Below, one piece after another: positions 23,400 through 33,295 of a stretch of 64,000 nucleotides of DNA. The stretch lies in the NCBI GenBank assembly GCA_006538405.1, contig BJKQ01000013.1:124001-188000 (forward strand), given 5' to 3'. Each line of letters begins with the position of its first letter. Within the stretch, counting starts at the first letter, position 1. The position numbers and the translations under genes are program-made. Under the pieces are notes generated by a model. The model did not search any database and was not told the DNA's origin. It saw only the letters and a program-made list of their open reading frames with translations. This stretch comes from Hansfordia pulvinata (Eukaryota; Ascomycota; Sordariomycetes; Xylariales).

Positions 23400-25943
23400 A
23401 TGGACCCCCTTTCGTTGGCTGCCGGGGCCGCTGGCTTGCTCTCGCTCAGTATGCAGCTGGGCCAGAGCGCCCTGCAGCTGAAGCGGATGTTTGACCAGGC
23501 GCGCGCGGTGCCGCCGAAAGTCGAACGACTCATCTTCAACCTTGAGACCACCGCCCTGGCGCTGCGAAATCTGGAAGAGATGCGCGCCACCAGCATCCAC
23601 CAAGATGCCCTCGTCGAGCGTTTCGTCGTTGGCTGCCATCTCCGTGTCGCCGAGATTCAGGCCCTGCTCGGCAAAATCGACAGCCGCCTCAAGAAGCGCC
23701 CCGGCGCCCGAGGCACTTTCTACGCCGTGGTCAAGATCACAGACGTTGAGGACCTTCTCGCCGACCTGCAAGAAGTCCAGGTGTCCCTCGACGTGGCGTA
23801 CACTGCCTTCATGGCCCGGGAACAAAACACCATGTATTGCCATATTCGCGAGGTCCACGCTTTAGTGTCGTTCAGTGCAACACGTCAAGAACGCGGCTCA
23901 TTCGACAGTTCATCGAGCACATTAGCAAGATCTGAGAACGTCAAAGACGATGATTCCGAAGCATGGGGACGGCTTCCCGATAGCAAAGTCTCGTCTTCAT
24001 CCCGTCAGCTTGTACAAAGGCGCCGCTCCCGCAAATCGGACGGGGCCCTGGATACAAAACCTGATTGGAGAGGGGGCTTCCGGCTGGGTCTGCCCGTCTG
24101 GCTCTGCCATCAGCTTTGGGACTTTGCCTTGGTCCGTTCCACGGACGGATGGACCGTCAGCCTGCAAGCACTAAATCGGGTGCCTGCCATTTCGCCAATA
24201 TTCAGGGCTGTCGCCGGAGGCGACATTGAGGCTGTACAGAGCTTGATTGGGCGGGGCGAGGCATCGTTTCTGGACGTTTCCTCTTTGAGTTGCCAGACAC
24301 TGTTTGAGGTAAGGATTTGCTGTTCTCCGCGATGCGGCTGTGTTGCTAAAGCGTGTCTGATTCGTTTGCAGTTTGCCGCGTGCAGTGAACAAATCGAAAT
24401 GTGTCGATTTCTTCTGAAGCATTCACCTCGCCAAGGTCGAGACAACAGCGTCCTGGCTCCCACTCTGGGAGCGGTGGCTGGAATGATTCGCATAACTCGC
24501 TCCTCTGTCCGACGAGGCTCAGTCACTCACAAATTTTGTCAAGATCTGTATGAGAGTTCTATGCGCTCTCAGGAGTTTGATAGCGACCCTATCAGAGGCC
24601 CTTTCAAGAGTTCTCTCGACCTACCCAAACACAAATTTACACCATATTTCAATTGGTGGCTTCTGTGCCCCAATCTTGATTGCCTCGAGACATGCATTCG
24701 CAATCTACCACATGACATCTCATTGCTAGGACTGAATGAGAGATTCCAACACTACGCCAACTCTCCATACTGGTCTGCTTCGATGTTCCTGAGAGTGCTT
24801 GACTTGACCGCGACTGATCCGGAACTTGCAACTCTGATGACTACGGATGGCCGCAGTATTCTTCACCACGTGGCTTTGATGTGGAGGCATGGCCCTGACG
24901 GAGCGAGCGAGAATGAAAACTCGTGGAGGGAAATAGCGATCACGGCAATTTCCCATGGCGGCGGGCTTGACTATGAGCGTCTCCAGCCATCACATGACGC
25001 GGAATCACCATGGTTCATGCTTAAACAGAATTTGACACCGCTCCAGGGCCATATCCTGGTGAATTCCGAATCTACCATGCTCAAGGCCCTAAGGCATTGG
25101 GTGGGAGCTGTCCAAGCTGCCGGTGTGGACTTGAACAAGTACGGACAGATCGAGGCTCGCAATTGGCGCATGTCAGCCATGGACGAACACGACTCCGCGT
25201 GGTCGTGGCGACTGAGATATGGCCCACGTCCTCAAGACTGGAGCCTCGTGAGACGACCCACGCTGCTGGTCTATCGTCTTCACCAGTTACCTGGAACTTT
25301 CAGTTCTAGAGCACATCTCGTTCCCAAATGCATTTTCTGGCCTCCGTCGGATGAGGAAAAGGAAGAAGGGTCGTGGTTGCTTGACCGATACGTCGAGTGC
25401 CGCGAGGATGATCTCGACGGAACCGTCGCCCACGAAGAGAGGCCTCCGCCAGGATCGAGTGCTCGAGGCATCCAGGACGATACGTGCGTCGCAATGCAGA
25501 TCTTCGGTCGCCAGCCGGCCAGATTGACGAGCCGGAAGAGGTCGCACAGCCACTTTGTCGAATCGAGGCGTCTCAGACAATGGACCGATCCTGCATTAGG
25601 AGACCAACATCAACCCTCGTTCTGGTCACACCATAGTTGTCTCGGGGACCATCCAAGGCACTCGATGCATGCAGGCACGTCACGCAGTGCCTTTGACTGC
25701 ATCACGGGTCGGTGTCAAATGGGGTCGGTGTCATCTGGAGGGTGCACAGACTGGCCTGGGTTGGTCAGAAACGGATTTGCCAAGGGGACTTTCCTAGAAC
25801 AAGCTCAGATATGCTCTGGACACCGGAGTCTGCCCACTGTCTCGTGGGCGCGCAACAATAGCACGCACACACTCAGGCTGGGTTGTCCTCATGGTTGCTG
25901 GAAGATACCGTGGGAACGCTGCAGCTTCATTTTCGAGGACTAG
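23400..25943 (+). CDS. Fungal STAND N-terminal-domain protein with ankyrin-like region
   Basis: Cytosolic protein of unknown biochemical role. Residues 1-155 (MDPLSLAAGAAGLLSLSMQL onward, all-helical) match the pattern of the fungal N-terminal domain of STAND proteins (Pfam PF17111 type), found at the front of many NLR-like and ankyrin proteins. After a Ser/Arg-rich linker comes a stretch with PISPIFRAVAGGDIEAVQSLIGRG and MCRFLLKHSP, read as degenerate ankyrin repeats. A likely 63-nt intron at 24309-24371 has no stop and keeps frame; removing it restores the ankyrin register (826 residues). From about residue 690 the sequence becomes Ser/His/Arg/Trp/Cys-rich and unlike a folded domain, so the true C-terminus may be shorter. 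It has no NACHT domain. It converges on the NACHT gene, with 70 bp between the stop codons. The start is the ATG before MDPLS. Confidence 0.8.
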   Translation: MDPLSLAAGAAGLLSLSMQLGQSALQLKRMFDQARAVPPKVERLIFNLETTALALRNLEEMRATSIHQDALVERFVVGCHLRVAEIQALLGKIDSRLKKRPGARGTFYAVVKITDVEDLLADLQEVQVSLDVAYTAFMAREQNTMYCHIREVHALVSFSATRQERGSFDSSSSTLARSENVKDDDSEAWGRLPDSKVSSSSRQLVQRRRSRKSDGALDTKPDWRGGFRLGLPVWLCHQLWDFALVRSTDGWTVSLQALNRVPAISPIFRAVAGGDIEAVQSLIGRGEASFLDVSSLSCQTLFEVRICCSPRCGCVAKACLIRLQFAACSEQIEMCRFLLKHSPRQGRDNSVLAPTLGAVAGMIRITRSSVRRGSVTHKFCQDLYESSMRSQEFDSDPIRGPFKSSLDLPKHKFTPYFNWWLLCPNLDCLETCIRNLPHDISLLGLNERFQHYANSPYWSASMFLRVLDLTATDPELATLMTTDGRSILHHVALMWRHGPDGASENENSWREIAITAISHGGGLDYERLQPSHDAESPWFMLKQNLTPLQGHILVNSESTMLKALRHWVGAVQAAGVDLNKYGQIEARNWRMSAMDEHDSAWSWRLRYGPRPQDWSLVRRPTLLVYRLHQLPGTFSSRAHLVPKCIFWPPSDEEKEEGSWLLDRYVECREDDLDGTVAHEERPPPGSSARGIQDDTCVAMQIFGRQPARLTSRKRSHSHFVESRRLRQWTDPALGDQHQPSFWSHHSCLGDHPRHSMHAGTSRSAFDCITGRCQMGSVSSGGCTDWPGLVRNGFAKGTFLEQAQICSGHRSLPTVSWARNNSTHTLRLGCPHGCWKIPWERCSFIFED

Positions 25944-26013
25944 GAACCAACTGTGTACATGTTTGAAATCAGTGCACAGCATTTATTTGGTCAAAGACCG
26001 ACTCGCCGCCGAT

Positions 26014-29000
26014 TCAGATGAGTCCTTTTAGCTGCGATTGCAACACCCAGAAAAGGGACGCGAATGCAGCCCACAGTGTGATCGGGACCGCTGCACTCTG
26101 CACGTCGTCCGGGTTCAACGTCTGCCAGTATATCCAGAAGACAATGGTCACGGCGAAAGAGATGACATGGTAGACTCCAACACCCAAAACCGAAAGCTGG
26201 TAGACAGCCTGAAGACCAAACGCGCTGTCCTGCCGGTCATCTTTCAAAAACCCGCCGCGTTTCTTTGGGATTCTTGCCAGGTGATCACCCGACTCGAGCA
26301 TGAGGAGGGCTTCATGGGGACATCCCACCCAACATAACCAGCAGTCCAGACCACAACTTGTCAAGAAGAGCGCAAACTCCGATGACTCGATCAGTGGAAT
26401 ATCCTTGTCTGACGGGCAGGGTTCGTACTCGCCAGCCGTTATAGGTGGATAAGAGCCCGGTAGCTTAGGATCTTTGTCAGACACTATCCTCACCGTATCT
26501 TTGGTGTTGAACCGTGACTTCCGGAACTGCTCATGGGTGGCAGTGTGCGAGTCATTGGTCAGCCAGAAACGCTAAGTACGTCACGAGACAGCCTTCACGG
26601 ATCAACTTACCCGCACGGACTTGCAATCGGAAAAGCGCCAAGGGGACAACAGATTCAAGATGAAGTGTCGATGCTTGCGTTGGAAACGTAGAAGGTCATT
26701 GAAGAACTTGCGGTCGTTGTTCTCGCTCACGTCAACCTCGGTGGCTTCCAGCGTCTTGCGCCAGCCTTGAACAGCGAAGGGAACTATTCGACGTTCGAAC
26801 ACTCTCCCATCAGCTCCATCGGCGTTGGTACCTGCGGGTAGATTGAAAAGCCCGATACTGTCTTCCGCGGCACCCTGGCGAGATGATTGTGATTGTTGTT
26901 CTTGTCGACTATTTGCTACAGGGTGACTCCCGCTGCTGAAATGCGAGTAGAACGCGCTCAGCACGCCGAGGAGTGAGGTGGACCACGTCAAAGCACGGCA
27001 TGTTGGTGCACAACGGTGGCGTTCATCTGGATGGTCACTCAAGTTCTCGAGAATCCCGGCCAGAATATCGGGCGTGTTTTCTGGTACATCCACAGAGCGG
27101 GAATAACCGTACAGCTTTGGACCGTCAGAAGTGTTTGCAGAGCGTAACGGGGTAGAGAGACATATCGCACGAACCTTGTAATGTAAACGGCACTTGCCTT
27201 CCTCGAGGTTACGCATGGGCGCTTTGAACGGATGCCAGTACCACTCGGAGACGGTGTGATCCTCCAGATAGATTTTGGCTCTATTCAGGATCGTTGTGTC
27301 GTTCGACGTGCTGAAGGTGATGTCTTTCTTCGGGACCATCCGGATGATGTCTTGAACACATAGAGGCAGCCGCATAATCGGTAGGATGTTGAACAGTGCA
27401 GCCTGGCTTGGATGGTCTTTAGGAGTCGCGTCGAGGGCTTGACGGGCGGTCTTGATGGCGTCTTCTAGATCGGTCATTGCTCCTGTTCGCCAGAATTTGC
27501 CGGCGAGTCGAACACCAAGTTTGTTCAACAATGCAGCCCGGTTTGGACTGTCTTGAGGAGTCGCGTCGAGGGCTTGACGGGCGGTCTTGGTGGCCTCTTC
27601 CGGTTGGGTGCGCCCGATCACTTGTTCAAACTCAATTGATGTCAGCGTGTTTTTGGCAAGGGCTGTAATTGGTGTGCGGCCCGATAGGTCTTGCGCATTG
27701 ATATCGGCGCCTCTTGCTAGCAGCGCTTCAACCGTGGAGAGGCCAGACCGGGCGTGGTTGAGTGCCAACGCTGTGTTCCCGTGACCGTCCTTTTGTTCAA
27801 AAGTAGCGCCATGCTTCAAGAGGATTTCGATAACGTCCGGGCCGCGGGAGGTATCTGATCGACTCATGCAAGCTGCCATCAGGGGCGTCACGCCGTTGAC
27901 ATCTCCTTGATTGATTTGGCCAGGCCCAGTGAGCCGCTCCAATAACCAAGAGAGCATGTCGACGTCTTGTCTTCGAGCCGCATAATGTAATACCGTCCGC
28001 CCTTCGGCATTCGTATGACACAAGTTGGCCCCGCTCGTGACCAGATATCGAAGAATGTCAGCGTGGCCAGTTCCAGCAGCTAAGAGCAACGGGGTGTTTC
28101 CTCCTTCGTCCTCGGGATCGATAAGGACTTTCCACTCCTCCACAAGAAGCTTTACCACCTCTTCATGGCCACGATAGACAGCCTCGTGCAACTCTTGGGT
28201 ACAGTATGGATGGTAAGAATGCACCCGAGCGCCTGCCTCCAGCAAAGTTTGCACTGTGGATACATGGCCGTACTGTGTGGCCACCATCAACGGTGTCTCA
28301 ATTGACGAGGTCCCAGGAATGCCCGGAATGTTGATTGAGGCGCCATATGAGTAGAGGAGCCATACGATGCGGCCGTGGCCCATGGCTGCTGCCCAGTAAA
28401 GGGGTGTTTTGCCTTTTGAGTCTCGAGCATCGATTCCCTTCTGAACAAGCTTCTTCCAAGCTGGGTTGAGTTTGATTTCGCCACGCCTGAACATGGTACC
28501 ATGCCCCAAGACACTTTCAAGGGCCCTTGAGGCCCCAGTAAGAGCTAGGACATGCAGCAGTGAGATACCTGACCATCCAAAATCTGCGGAAGCCCTACTC
28601 GATCCGCCCATATCTTGCAGCACGCTTTCATCAAGATGGGCTTGCAGTAGCCTCTCCAAACGTGGCAGATGCTCTGATAGAAGTCCCAGACTGTCTTGCG
28701 AAACGGCAAATGTGTCGTCTGCTTGTCTCAAATACCAGAGCATTGATTGTCCGGCATGGCCTTGGAATTGATGGTGTTCCCACGACATCTTCCCGGGATC
28801 TCCCCTCTCGTGGCCATCAAGGAGGTAACGGGAATCCTCATGGGGATCCGCTATGCAATAGCGGAGGCAGATGTCGAAGCATCTGTTGTTCACAGCCCCG
28901 GACTCTCGGGCCCGGTACCTCCCGAGACATCCATCGATAATAAATTCCTTGACAGATTTGTGAATGAACTGAACCGTGTGACCCGGGCTCGTTACTTCGA

Positions 29001-30383
29001 CAAGCCCACAACTGAGAACTTTGATGTCATCCTCTGAGTGGCCATGGGGTAGTGAACGCTGCCGCAGACTCTCAGGATCCCAATCTTCGCCTATCCAGAT
29101 TGCCCATCGCATCTCGGCCAGCGACAATGGGTCCCTTGCGAAGGCCACCCACTTGCAGAGTTTGAGACCTTCTTCGTCCATGGAATCAGCCGCCTGACTG
29201 TATAGATCCTCTAAGTCGGGAGCTGTCGATTCCACCTCAGACAGAAGCCACTCTAGCCCACGACGTTTGCGATGGCGTTGGATCACTCTGTCAGTGACCA
29301 CCCGAGCCCACATGAAAACGCCGCGAGCCCTTTTGGTGATCAGAACTGCAAGGGAGCTTTCGCTGATCGAATTGGAAGCCAGTCGCCCCCGTGTGTAGAC
29401 AAGTATATCATGTTCGTTATGTCTTTCCATATTGACCTCCCACTCACTCCTGTGAGCCAGGACTGGGTAAGGGCGGCAAGAGAAACAGACGAGAAAGGGG
29501 TTGGTTGACGGAGGCATCCGCAATGCCGTCTTGAGATTGTCCACGATGGCTACCGCAGCATCTTCTCCGCACTCGTCCAAGGCGTCGACGAATAACCGGA
29601 CAGGGCGAGAACGGAGAACTTGGCCAATGCAGCAGTTCACCTGCGTTCGAACTCTAGGAAGATTCCATTCCCACTTCCCCGGGCCATGCCTGTGGTCCAT
29701 GTCGCGGACGAGCTCCAAAACAGAAGAGCAAGATTCGGGTGCTTCGCGCAACAACTGGTTTAACAGGGATCGATACAGGCCGAATTCGGTTTTCTGGAGA
29801 TCGACGCCCCGATTGTGGCAGAAGAATGAGAGGAGCAAGGTCCAGCTGTCGCCGTTCTGCTCTGCATATTGCAGGGCATAGCGAATCATGGTTGACTTGC
29901 CGGTTCCCGGGTTGCCTTTGACCCATAAGAGGCCTCGAGTGGCAGATTCCCATTGTTCGTATGTCTGTTGATCCACCAGCCACCCACAGGTTCCCTCGGC
30001 AGCCGGCGAGATATCGTCCTGCCGATGGTCCATCTCACGGAAGGCGAGTGACTCCAGGATCCGGTCAACGAGCGGGCGGTCTCCGGGGCCTTAAACATTT
30101 TGTCAGTACCTAGGTAGGAAAGGTAGCCAGGCTCGCGAAGAGCTCATGCGAATGACTAACTAAAGTAGACATTCCCGGAGAAATGACTTTGGTTGAACTG
30201 GTTGCCGGATCCATTGTGAACGTTGAGCGGCCCGCCAACCGCGTTGTTCTGAGTACCTGAGCTTTGATTCTCGAAGCGGTGCGACGGTGATGGATGTGGC
30301 TGGTCGCAATCCTGTTGACATGAGGCGTGAGAATGAGCTCGTCGGCTTCATGGTGACGAATATCTGGGCGTCATGCTTACCAT
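26014..30383 (-). CDS. NACHT-ankyrin-TPR STAND protein with C-terminal membrane domain (fungal NLR)
   Basis: Predicted intracellular receptor-type NTPase. Proposed exons (minus strand): 30383-30381 (the ATG only), 30311-30161, 30089-26611, 26526-26014, giving 1381 residues in frame. Residues 16-51 are a Gly/Asn/Gln-rich segment (TQNNAVGG, NGSGNQFNQ). NACHT follows with Walker A GNPGTGKST (110-118) and Walker B LFVDALDE (217-224). Ankyrin repeats lie at about 540-860 (KTPLYWAAAMGHGRIVWLL, NTPLLLAAGTGHADILRYL and others). About two 45-residue TPR-like units come next, then a C-terminal region with SEWYWHPFKAPMR and GWRKTLEATEVDVS that I recognise from other fungal STAND and ankyrin proteins but cannot name. 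The last exon adds two membrane segments (about 1325-1345 and 1355-1375). There is no HET, HeLo, Patatin or other N-terminal effector domain. NACHT and ankyrin calls are secure; exons 1 and 2 are inferred. Confidence 0.85.
27388..27605 (-). repeat. Tandem 135-bp TPR-coding repeat inside the NLR gene
   Basis: The block at 27388-27470 recurs at 27523-27605 with a 135-bp period (45 codons) and near-identical bases, including the shared GAGGGCTTGACGGGCGGTCT. It encodes TARQALDATPxDxPxxAALxN twice. The ankyrin repeats next to it are much more diverged from each other, so this duplication looks young. Confidence 0.9.
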
Positions 30384-33220
30384 GTTGGCGTTGGCCCTGA
30401 CCGCGATGGCCAGTCAGCGCATCCGCCCAAGATGAGATGGCTCGAGTGTGCTGTCGTCCAAATATCGCGATGCTTTGAAGGAGTGGGGAGGAGGAAAGAG
30501 GGAGGTTGAAGGTCGCGGCGAGGCCACGCGTTGAGGGCGTCTCATACGCTCAGCCCTGGCGAGGCTGCCGCGTTTCCCCGCTTGTCTGTCTGTGTGTCTC
30601 ATGGCTCACCGTGTGCCGTGTGTGTGCCGTGTGTGCGTGCCGATCTACGCATGGCGTCCAACCAGGTCGCGATATCCGACCTTGGTGCCCCATCGCCCAC
30701 GCAGCCGACATGAGCTGGCCACCTGACGGGGTTCTCTATTGGGCCCAATGCGTCTGGTCCTTTGCTTACTGTATTGCTGTGGCATCTGTGGCGTTCGGAG
30801 ACCGCCTGCATAATAGGGGTGACTTGGCAGTAGCCTCGCGAGCATCAGCGCCGTAATCGAACCAGTCTGTTCGCGGACACGGACAAACCATACCTCTCAA
30901 TGATGCTCTTGCCTCGCCTATCTACCAGACAAGGCTCTCGCCCCCTCGAACGGCTCAGGGTATTCCCCAGAAACCATGGCATCGTGGACGAGGCAGGGCA
31001 CCTACGCAGCCAGAGCCTCGGAGCAACAAGCAGTAAGGCCGCTCGCTGTCTTAGGAAGAGGAGCATCGAGTAAAAAAACACCGCGGAACCCATTTTAGAT
31101 AGCAGGTAAGTGATAAAGCTTGACAAGCTTCCTACATCGACAAAATGCTAAAATGCTGACCATGCCGGTCGAGCGAGCGCACAAGGCGCCCGAAGAATAC
31201 CGGACCCTGAACCTGGAATATCTGTCTGCCCAGTGCACAGAGGCGTGCGCCTGCCCTTGCCAATCCCCATGACGCTATCGCCGGCAAGTCCCGACTTGCG
31301 ACATTGAAACTACCCGGACCCGCGGAGACAGGCGGCGATCGCCGGGAGCGGTCCGTTCCCAGGATCGAGGAAGGCTCTCTCCCCCTCATCGAGGGCTACG
31401 CATCGAATGTCGAGGCGAGTATGCTCCCTCCCGGGGCGCAAGGCTGTGCAACAAGGGGCAAAGCACCCATCCATTCGACCCGAGCGTGTTGAGATAAGTC
31501 TCTTGGGAGGAAGGAAAAGGGAGGGGGTGCGGCCAGTTCGCCGGCTACCTGGTGTCCTAAGCTACAGCATTCAACTACGAGAAGGGCTATCAAAGCAACG
31601 ATAGCAAGCCACCCAACGAAACATATACGATACTCGGGCAAACCGAGAAAAGCGACGCGCCCCCCCTACCTTCTTTCCGAGGGCGCAGGCCTCGACAATG
31701 CCGAGAAGCAGCAGGCAACGCACAACCGGTCACCCGGCTCGGCATGCTCTCCGCGCGAGGCTGCGAACGCCACTGTTCCCCTCTCGATCCAGTTTCAGAG
31801 GAAGACGAGGCAGAGTCCGCATTGATCATTCATCAGCCCACAACAAGCGTCGAGGCGACCGATTGGGAAGGGAGAGAACCGACAATGGTCAATGGGTGGC
31901 CACGTGGTTTCCCGGACTGACCCGAATGTCGCTTCTACGTGGGTGAGACAACGGAGGACTGCCGAGGCAAGTTCAGACGACGGACCCGCGTGGGTACAGA
32001 TAACGGTGAGACTGCCTGCCCCCTGCTGTCGCTATCTCTACAGAGAGGAAACACTGGCTTCCCAAGTCGACAGCAGCCTCGTCTCCAACTACGCGTGCCC
32101 GTACACTAAGATCGCAAATCGCGACGGCGTGTTTCGCGGGCCATGCGGCACCCGTTCCACAAGAAGCACGATTCGCTATCGAATTCACGCTTTGCCCAGC
32201 CAAGGGAAGAAAAGCGAGCAGATCTGAGCTACCAAGCAGCTAAGCAGCTGCGATGCCGCCTATCGGGAAGCCAGGAGGAATGGAACACGGCCAGAAACAC
32301 AACCGCAACATTTGGCCGTGTGCTAATTTGCTTAGCTTGCGTGCTTGCTGTTGCTTTTGAAGGTTCATGTTGGGTACCTTAGTCTCCCCCTCACGGCGGC
32401 GGCGACTTTTATTCAGTCCAAAACCCGCCGGCGGTCTTCGCACAGCTTCACCATAGCTCTAGTTCAGGTTGCTGAGTTAGCCGCCGCGCTCCTTCTGCGG
32501 CCTTTCCCCCACTTTCGCGCCAGAACAAATGAGAGACAGCCACCGATTTTCGGGGAGAGCAGATATCCGCAGAGCCTTTGCGTACCATATCCAGAAGAAA
32601 GGAAGAGAGATATCGTACGAGTACGTCTCCCCTGTCTCGCGGGTTCTGAGCCCCACCGCCAACATGGTCCTCTTGGTATCCTTCAGTGCAGGGGCAAATG
32701 GGGAATGGGGAATGGGGGCTCGATCTGTCAGAACCTTGGGCAGGGAGCGCATGCGGGCAGGCAGGCAGGCAGGCAGGCAGGTCATGATCTGCCTTGCGTC
32801 TGCTGCCTACGGGGAATTCATCTGACGCCCCCGCCCGGCCCTCGCTTCTGCCCATGCATGCATACACTTTGGGTTGGGAGTCGGGGGGCTGGGAGTCAGC
32901 GACTCTCGGTCCCGAACGGCGGCATCATCCGCAGCATCGGAGGCGGTGGTAAGCGGCGAGGAAGAGGTACTCGTACGAGGCAGAGAGCCCTCTCTCTGCC
33001 TCTGTGTGATGCCTGGCCCCATCCGTGCAGGGGGTGGCGTGGAAGCAAGCAAGCAAGCAAGCAAGCACCAGCAGGCAGACCAGCATCCATCCTGCATCAT
33101 GTGGGCAATGGGCGAGAGAGAGAGAAGAATGCCGTTGCCAAGCGCCGTCGATCGATGCGGGATAATCATTCGTGCCTCAGGGACTAGGTACCGGGTTCTG
33201 CCTGCAGTCAGCATGTACGT

Positions 33221-33222
33221 CA

Positions 33223-33285
<63 letters not shown>

Positions 33286-33295
33286 ACACACACAC
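33221..33295. repeat. Compound (CA)n(GA)n(CA)n microsatellite
   Basis: About 10 CA units, 21 GA units and 7 CA units follow without interruption in the gene-poor region. Confidence 0.97.

Noticed and set aside
24309..24371. Treating this 63-nt stretch of the STAND-N gene as coding
   Set aside because: It has a GTAAGG donor and TTTGCAG acceptor, is a multiple of three, and interrupts the ankyrin-like register with Cys-rich residues, so an intron is more likely.
26602..26610. NLR ending at the stop codon at 26602
   Set aside because: A GTAAGT donor precedes the stop, and the next exon supplies the membrane part seen in similar fungal proteins.
32756..33067. Possible CRISPR-like array from repeated GGCA and AAGC units
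   Set aside because: Units are tetranucleotides without spacers, and the organism is a fungus; these are microsatellites.
32345..33187. 280-codon plus-strand frame in the gene desert
   Set aside because: Runs through (GGCA)n and (AAGC)n repeats; composition is that of simple repeats.
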